NCBI RefSeq assembly: GCF_000384655.1
Contig: NZ_ARQI01000104.1
Coordinates: 1 to 42,442 of the forward strand
Direction: 5' to 3'
DNA: 42,442 bases
Source: Brachyspira innocens ATCC 29796
Lineage (GTDB): Bacteria > Spirochaetota > Brachyspiria > Brachyspirales > Brachyspiraceae
The translations under genes were made by a program, and so were the position numbers. Below, piece by piece: positions 25,107-34,784 of the stretch (its first letter is position 1; each line of letters starts with the position of its first letter). The notes beneath the pieces are model-generated. The model had not been told where the DNA came from. It did no database searches and saw only the letters and a list, made by a program, of their open reading frames with translations.

Positions 25107-25250
25107 ATGGTTGGAGTTTTGCTTGTAAGCAGACAGCCGTATTATTTTTAGACTTGCACTTTCACGAAGCGTATCCGACTTGTCGAGGATATAAGGTTAT
25201 TTTGACGAAGTCCGTAGAGCGTATGCAGATGTAATAAGATGTAAAAAGAA
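25107..25250. repeat. GC-rich structured island, possible dispersed intergenic repeat
   Basis: This stretch contrasts sharply with its AT-rich flanks. It holds two similar segments, GAAGCGTATCCGA and AGAGCGTATGCAGA. It also has nested complementary pairs: TATCC with GGATA and inner GAC with GTC around 25168-25195, and GCTT with AAGC near 25120. No coding frame looks real. I suspect a Brachyspira dispersed repeat or a structured RNA, but the window shows only one copy. Confidence 0.35.
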
Positions 25251-25335
25251 CAATAAAAAAATTACAAACTATATTTGTTTAGGTATAAACTGTATAAAAA
25301 TATAAAATTTCACACTCCAATGAATAAAAAAATGT

Positions 25336-25362
25336 TAAAGCAGTTTTTTAATAAACCGAGAA
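25336..25362 (+). promoter_or_regulatory. Sigma-28-like promoter of flgB-flgC-fliE
   Basis: TAAA (25336-25339), 15 nt, then ACCGAGAA (25355-25362), matching the FliA pattern TAAA-N15-GCCGATAA at the -35 core and at 6 of 8 -10 bases. It is 40 bases before the flgB start. Confidence 0.5.
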
Positions 25363-25402
25363 TAATTGTAAGTATTATTTTATTATTTAGGATTAAAAAA
25401 CT

Positions 25403-25831
25403 ATGAATATGTTTGCTGATACAACTTATGCTAAAACTATGACAGTGGCTAAAAAGCTTTTAAATGTTTATGGGCTTAGAGCGGAAGTTATAGCGGATAA
25501 TATAGCAAATGTATCTACTCCGAATTTTAAAAGAAGCGATGTAACTTTTGAATATCAGCTTGCAAGAGCTTTAGACAGTGAGAAATATGACGGTATGGAA
25601 GCTAAAAGAACAGATTCCAGACATTTTCCTTTTCATATGCCTATGAATTATCAGGACGTTGCACCTACTCTTACAGTAGATTATGATACTAGCTATAGAA
25701 ATGATAAAAATAATGTTGATATAGATAAAGAGATGGCCGAAGAAGCTAAAAATACTTTGCGTTATCAAATGTTTACTCAAATAGTTAATGCTCAGTACAG
25801 AGAAATCAGAAGAATGATAGGTAATGCTTAA
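25403..25831 (+). CDS. flgB: Flagellar basal-body rod protein FlgB
   Basis: The protein has 142 residues. It contains the N-terminal rod signature YGLRAEVIADNIANVSTPNFKRSDVTFE and a C-terminal helix (EEAKNTLRYQMFTQIVNAQYREIRRMIGNA) that pairs with it in the rod. FlgB forms the proximal rod of the periplasmic flagellum with FlgC and FlgF. AGGA lies 11 nt before the ATG at 25403; the ATG at 25409 is too far from it. It leads the flgB-flgC-fliE operon, the usual order in bacteria. Confidence 0.96.
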   Translation: MNMFADTTYAKTMTVAKKLLNVYGLRAEVIADNIANVSTPNFKRSDVTFEYQLARALDSEKYDGMEAKRTDSRHFPFHMPMNYQDVAPTLTVDYDTSYRNDKNNVDIDKEMAEEAKNTLRYQMFTQIVNAQYREIRRMIGNA

Positions 25832-25876
25832 ATAGTCAGTATTTACTAATATTGATTAATGAAGGAGAATAAGAGA

Positions 25877-26338
25877 ATGGGAATATTTTCAATTATTAAT
25901 ACATCAGGAAGCGGTTTAACAGCTCAAAGAACAAGATTGGATGTTATAGCGGATAATATAGCGAATGTTAATACTACAAGAACTACAGAAGGCGGAGCTT
26001 TCAGAAGAAGCAGAGTAATATTTAAGCCTAGAGATGACGGAAACAAATATAGAAGCCCATTTTTACCAGAGGCTTTGCAGCCTAATGTTGGTACGGGGGT
26101 AAGAGTTTTCAGCATAGAAAAGGATATGGAAACTGCTACAAGATTTGTTTATGATCCTTCTCACCCAGACGCTATTAAATATGGTGAAAAGGCAGGTTAT
26201 GTAGAGATGCCTAATGTTAATCCTGTTACTGAAATGGTTGATATGATGGAGGCTTCAAGAGCTTATGAGGCTAATTCTACTATGATTCAGTCTGCTAAAA
26301 CTATGTTTGGAAGTGCTTTGAATATTATTAGATATTAA
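25877..26338 (+). CDS. flgC: Flagellar basal-body rod protein FlgC
   Basis: The protein has 153 residues starting MGIFSIINTSGSGLTAQRTR. The ATG at 25877 is preferred because AAGGAG (25862-25867) is 9 nt upstream; the in-frame ATG at 25859 would place that ribosome site inside the gene. The rod-protein signature LDVIADNIANVNTTRT is near the N terminus, and VEMPNVNPVTEMVDMMEASRAYEANSTMIQSAK near the C terminus is the flg_rod/FlgC ending. It forms the proximal rod with FlgB. It starts 45 bases after flgB. Confidence 0.97.
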   Translation: MGIFSIINTSGSGLTAQRTRLDVIADNIANVNTTRTTEGGAFRRSRVIFKPRDDGNKYRSPFLPEALQPNVGTGVRVFSIEKDMETATRFVYDPSHPDAIKYGEKAGYVEMPNVNPVTEMVDMMEASRAYEANSTMIQSAKTMFGSALNIIRY

Positions 26339-26380
26339 TTAAGATTTATTTTTATAAATTTTTTATAAAAGGATATTTTT

Positions 26381-26710
26381 ATGAACGTTGGAAATGTTGG
26401 CGATAATTACGGATTTGTACTTAAAACTACTGACCCTAGACATTACGGACCTGCTCAGCAGTTAAGAAGAAGTTCCAGTAATGATTTGATAAGTAATTTT
26501 GGTACTATGTTAAGCGATGCTATTGAAGCTGTTAATCAAAAACAAGTTGACAGAGATAATATCATAGTACAAGCTGGTATAAGACCAGATCAGGTTGATG
26601 TATCCGATGTGATGAATGCTATTGCTGAGGCTGAATTATCTCTTAGTTTTACAAAAGCAGTTGTAGACAGAGCAGTAAGAGCATATCAGGAAGTTACAAC
26701 TTACAGATAA
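26381..26710 (+). CDS. fliE: Flagellar hook-basal body protein FliE
   Basis: The protein has 109 residues. The typical FliE C-terminal part is present: SNFGTMLSDAIEAVNQKQVDRDNIIVQAGI, then DVSDVMNAIAEAELSLSFTKAVVDRAVRAYQEVTTYR. FliE joins the MS ring to the rod and is the first protein exported by the flagellar apparatus. AAGGA lies 8 nt before the ATG. It is the third gene of the flgB operon. Length is normal. Confidence 0.96.
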   Translation: MNVGNVGDNYGFVLKTTDPRHYGPAQQLRRSSSNDLISNFGTMLSDAIEAVNQKQVDRDNIIVQAGIRPDQVDVSDVMNAIAEAELSLSFTKAVVDRAVRAYQEVTTYR

Positions 26711-26746
26711 TTAGATAATAAAGTAAAATATAATAAATAAGAAATA

Positions 26747-27529
26747 ATGAACAATAATAAGCTGTTCTCCTTCAAAAAAGAGTTATTAAGGGCAAGCGTT
26801 TATGGTGTGATAGCCATAGCGTTTGCCAACTTAATTTTTTTCTCTATATACAATAATAATCAAATATATATAACAATTATTCTTATAATTCTTGAAATAA
26901 TCACCATTGTATTTTTATATTTAGAAGCATCAAGCATAAACAAAAGAAAATTGATATTTATAAAAAATAATTCACAGCTAGAACATATTTTAAATAAAAA
27001 TGTAACTAAAGAGCATATTATAGATAGGCTTAGATATTTTGGATATAGTATGTATTCTATTAATTCATCAAGAGTGTTTATAAATGCGGATGTAATAAAA
27101 AATAAAAAATCTATTACAATACATGCATACTATTTCTTTTTAGCAGATATTGATAAAGACGGCGAAGGTATTTTAAATAATATAAAAAATGAAGCAAATG
27201 AAATATTTGATTTATATATAGATGATAATCAAAAACTTTTTAGAAAAAATGAAAACGATGATAAAGATAAAATATTAAAAGCTAAATTATACAATCATGC
27301 AGTTTTTATTTTTTACGGAAATAATATACCAAATAGATTAATAGAAATGTCAGAATATGGATATACAAAAGAAAAATTATTAAACACTAATGCTCAAATA
27401 TTTACCGTATCATATCTGCCTAATGAAAATAAATTATATTTTGCAGAAGCTATAGAAAATGTTATAAATATATCTAAATTTCCAAAGAATGATTTTATTT
27501 ATATAATCAAAGATATTTTTTCATTGTAA
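26747..27529 (+). CDS. Unidentified membrane protein
   Basis: The protein has 260 residues with two adjacent membrane segments (about 17-35 and 40-60) and a cytoplasmic remainder of about 195 residues. That part is rich in Lys, Asn and Ile with a central acidic stretch (DADIDKDGEGI type, about 133-140) and no Cys. I do not recognise the family. It sits 36 bases after fliE, near enough to be in the flgB transcript, and before murJ. Membership in the flagellar operon would hint at a motor-associated role, but that is only position. The ribosome site is weak. Confidence 0.7.
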   Translation: MNNNKLFSFKKELLRASVYGVIAIAFANLIFFSIYNNNQIYITIILIILEIITIVFLYLEASSINKRKLIFIKNNSQLEHILNKNVTKEHIIDRLRYFGYSMYSINSSRVFINADVIKNKKSITIHAYYFFLADIDKDGEGILNNIKNEANEIFDLYIDDNQKLFRKNENDDKDKILKAKLYNHAVFIFYGNNIPNRLIEMSEYGYTKEKLLNTNAQIFTVSYLPNENKLYFAEAIENVINISKFPKNDFIYIIKDIFSL

Positions 27530-27691
27530 ATAATTTTTTATAAATTGATTATTATGATTTACAAGTATAATATTGTTTTTTATTATTTTTCGATTTATAT
27601 TTTTATGATAGTTAATGTATACTGTTATTATATAAATAATTAAGATTTTATATTTTGATTTATATAATTATATAGCTTCGATAGAGGAAAT

Positions 27692-29305
27692 ATGTCAGAA
27701 AATAAAAATGTAAGCAAAGAAAAAATAGCCAAATCATCATTAAAAATGTCGCTTGTAACAACAATAAGCAGAGTATTTGGACTTGTCAGAGATCAAATAC
27801 AGGCGACATTACTGGGAACTACATTTATAGCTGATGCTTTTGCTATAGGTTTTATACTTCCAAATCTTTTAAGGCGTTTATTTGCTGAAGGTAATATGGT
27901 GGCAAGTTTTATACCAGTATTTACAGAGCTTGAAAAAGAAAAGGGAAAAGAGGAGTCAAAAAAGTTTTTTAGGGCTGTTTTTACACTTCTTGGATTAATA
28001 CTTATAGGTGTTGTTGCTGTTGGTATTATAATTTCTCCTTTGTTAGTTAATATACTTTACAAATCTGGAAAAGATAATATAGAAGCATTAAGTTTGGCAT
28101 CTGATTTATCAAGAATAATGTTTCCATATCTTTTATTTATATCATTAGCAGCATTAATGCAGGGAGTTCTTAATATAAGAGGATATTATTACATTTCGGC
28201 AGCTAGTCCTATACTTTTAAATACAGTTATTATATCTATGGCACTGTTTTTTTATTTTTTTATGCCTAATTTTTTCAGCAATATGGCTTATGTATTTGCA
28301 TTTGCTGTATTACTTGGAGGATTTGTGCAGTTTGTGTATCAAATGCCTTTTGTTCATAGACAAGGATTTAGTTTTAAGCCTTATTTCAATTTTAAAGATC
28401 CTTATGTTATAAAAATGATAAAGTTATTTGCCCCCGGTATATTTGGAGCTAGTATATATCAGATAAATTTACTGGTATCTACTGCATTTGCAGGTGCTAT
28501 TGGAGAGGGTAGGGTTTCTGCTGTTACATTTGCTACTAGAATACATGAATTTGTATTAGGGGTTTTTGCTGTAAGTGTTGCAACAGTTATGCTTCCCACT
28601 TTAAGCAAACTTATAACAGACAACAAAAAAGATGAGGCTGTTGAAACTTTATCATATTCTTTAAGACTTGTGGCATTAGTTACTATTCCAGCCACTTTCG
28701 GGTTTATAGTGTTAGGTAAAGAAATAGTTAGAATGATATTTGAATATGGGGCATTTTCTTCAAAATCTACATATTTGGTATCAAGTGCTTTAAGGTATTT
28801 ATCTATTTCATTATTTTTTGTAGCTAGCTATAGAATACTTGTACAGTCATTTTATGCTATGAAAGATATGAAGACTCCTGTTTATATAGCGTTTTTTACA
28901 TTTATAATCAATGCTGTTAGTAATTATTTGTGTGTTTATGTATTTAAATTCGATATTATTGGAATATCTATATCAAGTGTTATTGCAAATATTGTATCTT
29001 TTTGTATACTATATGTATTACTTATGAGAAAGTTGGCTGTAAAGTCTATAATAAATAAAAAGATAGAGATAGTGAAAACGGCAGTATCCAGTTTATTTAT
29101 GGCGGCTTCTGTTTACGGAGTTAAATATTATTTATTATCAAATGCAGCTGATTCTAGGATATTTTTTATATTTAAAGTATTTATAGTAATACTGTTGGGA
29201 GTTTTATCATATTCTATTATCAATATAGTGATAAGAAATGATGATTTTATATCTTTTATTAATATGTTTGTAGGCAGATTATTTAGAAAGTTTGTAAGAA
29301 AATAA
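27692..29305 (+). CDS. murJ: MurJ lipid II flippase (MviN)
   Basis: The protein has 537 residues with about 14 membrane segments. N-terminal [55 protein letters not shown] and, later, [22 protein letters not shown] are MviN/MurJ signatures, including the Arg residues of the central cavity. It flips lipid II to the periplasmic side, supplying RodA/PBP2 and PBP1C, whose genes are also in this window. GAGG lies 4 nt before the ATG. It is preceded by 160 bases of AT-rich DNA and followed 80 bases later by a receptor gene. Confidence 0.96.
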   Translation: MSENKNVSKEKIAKSSLKMSLVTTISRVFGLVRDQIQATLLGTTFIADAFAIGFILPNLLRRLFAEGNMVASFIPVFTELEKEKGKEESKKFFRAVFTLLGLILIGVVAVGIIISPLLVNILYKSGKDNIEALSLASDLSRIMFPYLLFISLAALMQGVLNIRGYYYISAASPILLNTVIISMALFFYFFMPNFFSNMAYVFAFAVLLGGFVQFVYQMPFVHRQGFSFKPYFNFKDPYVIKMIKLFAPGIFGASIYQINLLVSTAFAGAIGEGRVSAVTFATRIHEFVLGVFAVSVATVMLPTLSKLITDNKKDEAVETLSYSLRLVALVTIPATFGFIVLGKEIVRMIFEYGAFSSKSTYLVSSALRYLSISLFFVASYRILVQSFYAMKDMKTPVYIAFFTFIINAVSNYLCVYVFKFDIIGISISSVIANIVSFCILYVLLMRKLAVKSIINKKIEIVKTAVSSLFMAASVYGVKYYLLSNAADSRIFFIFKVFIVILLGVLSYSIINIVIRNDDFISFINMFVGRLFRKFVRK

Positions 29306-29337
29306 TAAATATCACTCTCAATAATAAATCAGAAATA

Positions 29338-29345
29338 TCCGATAA
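29338..29345 (+). promoter_or_regulatory. Sigma-28-like -10 box upstream of the second chemotaxis receptor
   Basis: TCCGATAA, one base from the FliA consensus and identical to the box upstream of fliS. It is about 40 bases before the ATG at 29386. The -35 position is not a clear TAAA. Confidence 0.42.
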
Positions 29346-29385
29346 GTTAAGTAGTAATTTTTTTAATAAAGATAAGGTTTTTTCT

Positions 29386-32280
29386 ATGAGTCTAAAAAAT
29401 AAGGTACTTTTATTAGTTATTATCGTTGTAATTTTAGCATTATCTCCTACAATTTTTATAAATACAAAGACTAATAAAGAAGCATTATACAATTCGGCTA
29501 TGAATGTTTCGCAGAATTATTTTTATGATGTAGGTTCAACATTTGATAATATATTTTCTTCAACTACAGTAGGTACGGTGTCTTTGGCAGATATAGCTAC
29601 AGTATCTTATGATTTGTACTCTACAGGAAGTGTTGCTGATGTTGCTACAAACATTAGAAAAGTTATTTATCGTTTCCATAAATCTCAGACAGCTTTGCAT
29701 CATATTATAGCAAACGGAATATATTTTGAACCAAATATTATAGAAAATAATCCTTATATGAGAGGTATTTATTCATTATATCTATATGATGTAGGAAATA
29801 CTGGAAATATGCAGCCTAAGATAGAGAATGCAGGCGAGAACTATACTCAGGAGGAATTTTATTCTTTAGCTTTGCCTGATAATTGGAACAGAGAATCAAA
29901 AAGGCCTAGAAATATTTATTATTCTTCTCCTTATCTTAAAAATATTGATAAGCCTCAAAAAGTCATCTCTTTTTCTTCACCTATATATTCAAGTGTAAAT
30001 GATAATCTTATAGGAGTTTCTTTATCAGATCTTTCTTTGGATATAGCTTATGAAATGCTTACAAATATAGTAAAAACAGGTCCTTTTAATACTGTTATTT
30101 TTGATTCAAGAAATAAAAAGATAGTTTATCATGATAATCCTAATTATATATTAAGCAGTATAGAAGATATAGAATGGATTAATAATGCTATCAATAATAC
30201 TACATTTTATACTAATACAAGAGTGAGAGAAAATTATCAAGTTGGAAACGAAAATTATACATTATTTTTCAGACAATTTGATAACGGATTCTATAATATA
30301 TTCATGTATGTTCCTACAACTTTCTTTTACAATGTACTTACTACAACCAATAATACAATATTCTTAATATTAATAGTTGCTATACTTATTATTATAATAG
30401 TACTAAATATAACAATACCTATATCATTAAAACCTTTAGATAAAATTTCTCAGGAATTGGAGTCTGGTGTATTTGATAATAATATATTTGTAAATGTAAC
30501 TAAAATTAATTCTAGGGATTCTTTGGGGGATTTAAGTACTTGGATAAGAATATTTTTTGATATGGTTCAGCATGTATTTTCAAGCGTATCAAAAACACTT
30601 AAAGTATCAAAGGAACAGAGTAATGCTTTAAAAGCTAAAATGACAGATATTTCTGAGGCTGCTGGTGCTATGACAGAGAATGTAAGTTTGATAATAGATA
30701 ATATATCATCTCAGCAGACAGAGTTTAAGCATGTAGAAAGCAGTAATTTGGAAATATATAAAATTATAGCATCAAGTTTGGCACAACTTATATCTATTGA
30801 TGATATGACTAATAATCTTCAAAGTAAAATAGATGATCAGTCAGTGAGTTTGAATCAGATAAACTCTCTTACTGTAACTATGCAGAAAGATATGCAGGAG
30901 GTATCTACTTCTGTAGGTAAAGCTAAAGAAGAATCAGAACATGTTGTTTCTTTGGCACAGGACAGCAAAGACAAAATAGTAAAAACAGAAAATATTACAA
31001 AATCTTTAATATCTTCAATAAGAGGTATTACAGACTTTGTAAACTCCACTATAGATATATCACAGCAAACTAACATGCTTGCGATGAATGCAGCTATTGA
31101 AGCAGCACATGCAGGAGAACAAGGTAAAGGTTTCGCAGTTGTTGCTGAAGAGATAAGAAAATTGGCTACTACTACAAATATGCAGTCTGAGAAGGCTTGG
31201 AAGATACTTAGAGACATAGAAAAAGAAATGAATCAGATTATGTCCAGTATGACAGAGAGAATAGTGGCAACAGAAGATATGCTTGCTAAAATGCAGAATT
31301 TTGTTAATACTATGAATAGAGTGAAAAAAGTAGCTGATGAGAAATATGTTTCTACCAAAGAAATAAGTGTTTCTATAGAGAGCTTGTACGATGCTGTAAA
31401 AGTTATTAAAGAACAATATACTGATTTGCATGGAAGAATATCTGTTGCCAAAGATGACTTGGTTAATCTATCCGATTTCTCTAAGAAAAATGATGAAGCT
31501 ATGAAATTAGTATCTCAGAATACTGATGATATAGTTTCTAAAACTCAGGATATGGGCAGTCAGATAGGAAATGTATTTGATCTTATAAAAGAAATAGAGC
31601 AGCTTTCTACTGTTGCAAGCGATTCTGTAGATGATCTTGAAAAAGAGATGTCTAATTATGTTATTAAAGACTTTGAAGAGGTACTTAAAGAAAAAATTAA
31701 GATTATTAATGAAGGCGACAGAGCCTATAGCAGAAAACCTTTTGTTCAAAGCCTTTATAAATTTGTAGTTGCTTCTTTTGGTAAAGAGAAGTTCCAGAAT
31801 CTATTGGAACAGATGCCTGATGAGTGCAGATATATATTTAAAGATATTACTAAAACTAAATTTAGAAAGAAATATCCTTTATCTTCTTCATTCTTTATAC
31901 CTATGACTTCTATAATGGATGAGTTTTATGATGGTGCAAGAGAAGGTATAAGAGAAAAAGCAAGATATGATTTTAAGAAATTCTCTTTCTTTACAAAAAT
32001 GTTTATTAAAATAGCATCTAAAAATGCTTTGGCTGATGTATTTGTTAACTTCAATAAAAAGATGTTTAAAAATATACATATAGAAGTGGTTAAGGCTGAA
32101 AAAAGACGTATAATTTATCATTTACAGTATTTCCCTAATTATGATTCTATTATAGAAACATATTATGATGAAATGATAAAAAATATATTCAGATTCAAAT
32201 ATCCTAATGGTTCTAAAGTAAAAATGACAAAATCTATAAGTAAGGGATATATCTATACTGAATATATTGTAACTTGGTAA
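29386..32280 (+). CDS. Methyl-accepting chemotaxis protein with extra C-terminal domain
   Basis: The protein has 964 residues. A membrane segment (about 6-24), a large periplasmic Cache-type sensor (about 30-320, with [23 protein letters not shown] and [10 protein letters not shown]), a second membrane segment (about 323-348) and a HAMP-like region come first. The signalling coiled coil carries the tip [19 protein letters not shown] then [16 protein letters not shown] near residues 560-595. After the coil, about 190 residues (770-964) form a separate globular domain, seen in [34 protein letters not shown] and the closing [11 protein letters not shown]. Its layout recalls TIGR02265/DUF2378-type domains, but I am unsure. 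AAGG lies 8 nt upstream of the ATG. Confidence 0.9.
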   Translation: MSLKNKVLLLVIIVVILALSPTIFINTKTNKEALYNSAMNVSQNYFYDVGSTFDNIFSSTTVGTVSLADIATVSYDLYSTGSVADVATNIRKVIYRFHKSQTALHHIIANGIYFEPNIIENNPYMRGIYSLYLYDVGNTGNMQPKIENAGENYTQEEFYSLALPDNWNRESKRPRNIYYSSPYLKNIDKPQKVISFSSPIYSSVNDNLIGVSLSDLSLDIAYEMLTNIVKTGPFNTVIFDSRNKKIVYHDNPNYILSSIEDIEWINNAINNTTFYTNTRVRENYQVGNENYTLFFRQFDNGFYNIFMYVPTTFFYNVLTTTNNTIFLILIVAILIIIIVLNITIPISLKPLDKISQELESGVFDNNIFVNVTKINSRDSLGDLSTWIRIFFDMVQHVFSSVSKTLKVSKEQSNALKAKMTDISEAAGAMTENVSLIIDNISSQQTEFKHVESSNLEIYKIIASSLAQLISIDDMTNNLQSKIDDQSVSLNQINSLTVTMQKDMQEVSTSVGKAKEESEHVVSLAQDSKDKIVKTENITKSLISSIRGITDFVNSTIDISQQTNMLAMNAAIEAAHAGEQGKGFAVVAEEIRKLATTTNMQSEKAWKILRDIEKEMNQIMSSMTERIVATEDMLAKMQNFVNTMNRVKKVADEKYVSTKEISVSIESLYDAVKVIKEQYTDLHGRISVAKDDLVNLSDFSKKNDEAMKLVSQNTDDIVSKTQDMGSQIGNVFDLIKEIEQLSTVASDSVDDLEKEMSNYVIKDFEEVLKEKIKIINEGDRAYSRKPFVQSLYKFVVASFGKEKFQNLLEQMPDECRYIFKDITKTKFRKKYPLSSSFFIPMTSIMDEFYDGAREGIREKARYDFKKFSFFTKMFIKIASKNALADVFVNFNKKMFKNIHIEVVKAEKRRIIYHLQYFPNYDSIIETYYDEMIKNIFRFKYPNGSKVKMTKSISKGYIYTEYIVTW

Positions 32281-32303
32281 TATATAAAAACAGAGTATTA
32301 ATA

Positions 32304-32345
32304 AAGCCTAAGTCTTAATAAATTTATGAGATTTGGGCTTTTTTA
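32304..32345 (+). terminator. Rho-independent terminator after the receptor gene
   Basis: AAGCCTAAGTCTTA (from 32304) pairs with TGAGATTTGGGCTT (to 32340), about 13 pairs with several G-U, followed by a T run. It is 24 bases past the stop codon. Confidence 0.75.
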
Positions 32346-32349
32346 TTGC

Positions 32350-32376
32350 TAATAGCTTTATATATTTTTCCGAAAA
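32350..32376 (+). promoter_or_regulatory. Weak sigma-28-like promoter upstream of the rod-binding protein gene
   Basis: TAAT (32350-32353), 15 nt, TCCGAAAA (32369-32376). Spacing is right for FliA; the -35 differs at one base and the -10 at two. It follows directly after the terminator of the previous gene. Confidence 0.3.
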
Positions 32377-32409
32377 AAGAGTATATAAATTTATTATTAG
32401 GGATAAATT

Positions 32410-32796
32410 ATGAATATAACTGATAAATATAATTTGAGCATGAATAGTGCCAATTTATCAAAATTAGAAAATACCAAAAAACAGTATGGAAATGCAAAGT
32501 TCTCTATAGATGAGAATATACAAAATACATCTGATAATAATGCTGTATCAAAGTACGTAAAAGATTTTGAGAAAAAACGTCTTAGACAGGTTTCAGAAGA
32601 TTTTGAGGCTTTGATGATTAATCAAATGCTTAAAGAAATGAGAAAAACAGTAGATAAAAGCGGTTTGATAGACGGAGGCATGGCTGAGCAGATATTTGAA
32701 GATATGCTTTATGATGAATATGCAAAAGAGTTTTCAAAAACAAAAACTTTCGGTCTTGCTGATATTATATACAATCAAATGGAAAAATATGTTTGA
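32410..32796 (+). CDS. flgJ: FlgJ-type rod-binding protein (no muramidase domain)
   Basis: The protein has 128 residues. KRLRQVSEDFEALMINQMLKEMRKTV and DGGMAEQIFEDMLYDEYAKEFSKTKTFGLADIIY match the Rod-binding domain found at the N terminus of FlgJ. The peptidoglycan-hydrolase half of gamma-proteobacterial FlgJ is missing, as is normal in spirochaetes and other phyla. It caps the growing rod in the periplasm. AGGGA lies 6 nt upstream of the ATG. The stop codon lies within the terminator stem that follows, so the gene appears to be transcribed alone. Confidence 0.88.
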   Translation: MNITDKYNLSMNSANLSKLENTKKQYGNAKFSIDENIQNTSDNNAVSKYVKDFEKKRLRQVSEDFEALMINQMLKEMRKTVDKSGLIDGGMAEQIFEDMLYDEYAKEFSKTKTFGLADIIYNQMEKYV

Positions 32797-32819
32797 ATAT
32801 TTATTATATTCAATTTTTT
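32793..32819 (+). terminator. AT-rich terminator overlapping the stop codon of the rod-binding gene
   Basis: TTGAATAT (32793-32800) and ATATTCAA (32806-32813) pair perfectly around a 5-nt loop, followed by six T. The TGA stop (32794-32796) is inside the left arm. The stem has few G-C pairs, so efficiency is uncertain. Confidence 0.6.
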
Positions 32820-32857
32820 GACTTTAATATCTATAACATATAATTTTTTATAAAGTT

Positions 32858-33295
32858 ATGAAGATATTAAAATTAATACTATTAGCTTTTTTAGCTTTGT
32901 TTATCATTTATGACAGTAAAAATCATATTAAATATTATAATATAGAAATAGGAGAACTCTGTTTAATAAAAAGAACTACAGGTTTTCCTTGTCCTGCCTG
33001 CGGTATGACTAGGGCACATATAGAAGCTCTTAGATTAAATTTTAAAAAAGCATTTTATTATCACCCTTTATTTATACTTCCTTCAATTATATTTGCTGTT
33101 ATTATATTAAGAAATAAATCAAAAACAGCAGATTATATTTATAACAACAAATATATAATATTTGCGTTTTTATTTATTTTTGTTGCAGTCTATATAGTAA
33201 GATTTGTATTATTGTTTCCGCATAAAGAGCCTTTTACATATAATTATGACAGTAATTTATATAGTATATTGAAATTTTTTAAAAATATATTTTAA
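32858..33295 (+). CDS. DUF2752 membrane protein
   Basis: The protein has 145 residues with an N-terminal membrane segment and two or three further ones (about 65-85 and 95-120). The motif GFPCPACGMTRAHIEALRLNFKKAFYYHPLF is the DUF2752 signature (CPxCGxTR...HP). The family is widespread and uncharacterised; the Cys pair could bind metal or form a disulfide. It lies alone between flgJ and the outer-membrane protein gene. The ribosome site is weak (AAAGTT). Confidence 0.88.
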   Translation: MKILKLILLAFLALFIIYDSKNHIKYYNIEIGELCLIKRTTGFPCPACGMTRAHIEALRLNFKKAFYYHPLFILPSIIFAVIILRNKSKTADYIYNNKYIIFAFLFIFVAVYIVRFVLLFPHKEPFTYNYDSNLYSILKFFKNIF

Positions 33296-33396
33296 TATTT
33301 TTATAACTTTTATATATAACTTATTTTCCAAAATATTATTTTTTTGGTTTATTTTTTATAGTTGGAAGTTTCTTTAATAGAGTGCAGGAATATAAA

Positions 33397-34725
33397 ATGA
33401 GAAATATATTATTATTAATATTACTATGTGTATTTTTATATTCCCCTCTTTACTCTGAAGAGGAAATTGATGATTATGAAAATACTGATGATATTCAGGT
33501 CTTACATAAAGAAAAACAGCTTCTTATAGATAGAGCAATTATAATTAGAAAAAGTCAGATAAAAGTATCAAAGTCCAAAAATATAGCAGAATTAATTAAA
33601 GAGTATGCTAATATAGATATAAAAAATAAAACAGTATATTCTCAGTCTACTTTTATATTAAATGGTGAAATATTAAATAATGAAGAGAAAAAGGTTTATC
33701 TTTTTTTGTATGATAAAAATAATATAGATTCTATAGATATCAATTATCATGTTTTAAGCGGATCTATAGTGTATAATATTTTAAGTAAAAAATATGCTGA
33801 AGCAGAAAAGGTTTTATATGTTAATTTATCAAGAGATGTTCAAATAGATTCTGATAAAACTATCAAATATAAGAAAACACAGACAAATGAAAGCAAAACT
33901 ACTGGAAAGATGAATTTACTTGAATATAATTTAAAAAATGAAAATAATAGTTCATTAAAATTTAACGTTAATACTTCTGGAGAAGAAAGGGGAGGAAGTA
34001 CTAAAAAAAGTACATCTGCTGATTTTAGGTCATATGTTAATGGAGACGTAAATTTTAATGTAAATCCTATAAAACAAATAACTCTCACAGGTAAATATTT
34101 TGTTAATATGCAGACGGATATTGCTCTTCTTAATAAGGGATATACTAATAATATAAAATCGCAGAATCTATATCAGGGGGGAAATATAGGATTAGCATTA
34201 AAACCTCATGATATAGTAACTATAGAAGCCGTATATTTTGTAAGCTCCAAAAAAAACTTATTAACTAATAATAATGAGTATTTAACAACTCAGGGAAGCA
34301 AAACTAGTGTAACATTCAGCATACCTATAAAAGATGTTAATTCTACAATAAAAATAAAAGGAAATTATTCATATTTGGTTGGTAAGAATTTGTATAATGT
34401 AAGCGTGCAAAATGACAGTCTTCCGGGGCTTCCAAGGCATCAGTTTAATACTTCTCTTGAGTATGTGTATAGTAAAAACAGTAAATTTGAATCAAGTATT
34501 CTTCTCAATGTTCAGTATATAGGTGATAAATACAATAATACAACAAAATCAGAAGCAGATAAATCTTATACTACTTTTGATGTGATAAGTTCATTTGTAT
34601 TTAAAAAAGATATATCATTAAAACTAGGTATCAAAAATATATTGGATGTAAAGTATGAAACTATTAAAGGATATCCCATATCAAGCAGAGAATATTTTGT
34701 AAATGTTTCTGCCAAATTACGATAA
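33397..34725 (+). CDS. Short TonB-dependent-receptor-like outer-membrane protein
   Basis: The protein has 442 residues. The ATG at 33397 is chosen because AGGA (33386-33389) is 7 nt upstream and overlaps the GTG that would extend it. A signal peptide (ILLLILLCVFLYSPLYS) is followed by a region recalling a TonB plug (IAELIKEYANIDIKNK, about 60-150). A beta-barrel-like half ends LPGLPRHQFNTSLEYVYSK, then LKLGIKNILDVKYETIKGYPISSREYFVNVSAKLR, the classic C terminus of TonB receptors. Full receptors have 600-900 residues, so the barrel has fewer strands and the plug is degenerate. A porin-like or structural role is possible. No TonB box is seen. Confidence 0.7.
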   Translation: MRNILLLILLCVFLYSPLYSEEEIDDYENTDDIQVLHKEKQLLIDRAIIIRKSQIKVSKSKNIAELIKEYANIDIKNKTVYSQSTFILNGEILNNEEKKVYLFLYDKNNIDSIDINYHVLSGSIVYNILSKKYAEAEKVLYVNLSRDVQIDSDKTIKYKKTQTNESKTTGKMNLLEYNLKNENNSSLKFNVNTSGEERGGSTKKSTSADFRSYVNGDVNFNVNPIKQITLTGKYFVNMQTDIALLNKGYTNNIKSQNLYQGGNIGLALKPHDIVTIEAVYFVSSKKNLLTNNNEYLTTQGSKTSVTFSIPIKDVNSTIKIKGNYSYLVGKNLYNVSVQNDSLPGLPRHQFNTSLEYVYSKNSKFESSILLNVQYIGDKYNNTTKSEADKSYTTFDVISSFVFKKDISLKLGIKNILDVKYETIKGYPISSREYFVNVSAKLR

Positions 34726-34784
34726 TAATTAAGTTATAGTTTAATATTTATTAATCTATTAAAATAACAGTATATGGAAATATT

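Larger units (their letters stand above)
25040..25402. other. Intergenic interval with a GC-rich island and sigma-28-like promoter
   Basis: No gene. TAGATTTGTTTCAAAAT at 25045-25061 matches the terminal repeat of the elements at 37602 and 39857 in 15 of 17 bases, but I found no matching right end. 25107-25250 is a GC-rich island with hairpins (separate entry). The flgB promoter candidate is at 25336-25362. Confidence 0.5.

Noticed and set aside
31060-31431. Long minus-strand ORFs inside the second receptor gene
   Set aside because: They mirror the coiled-coil codons of a clear plus-strand gene and have no starts or family features of their own.
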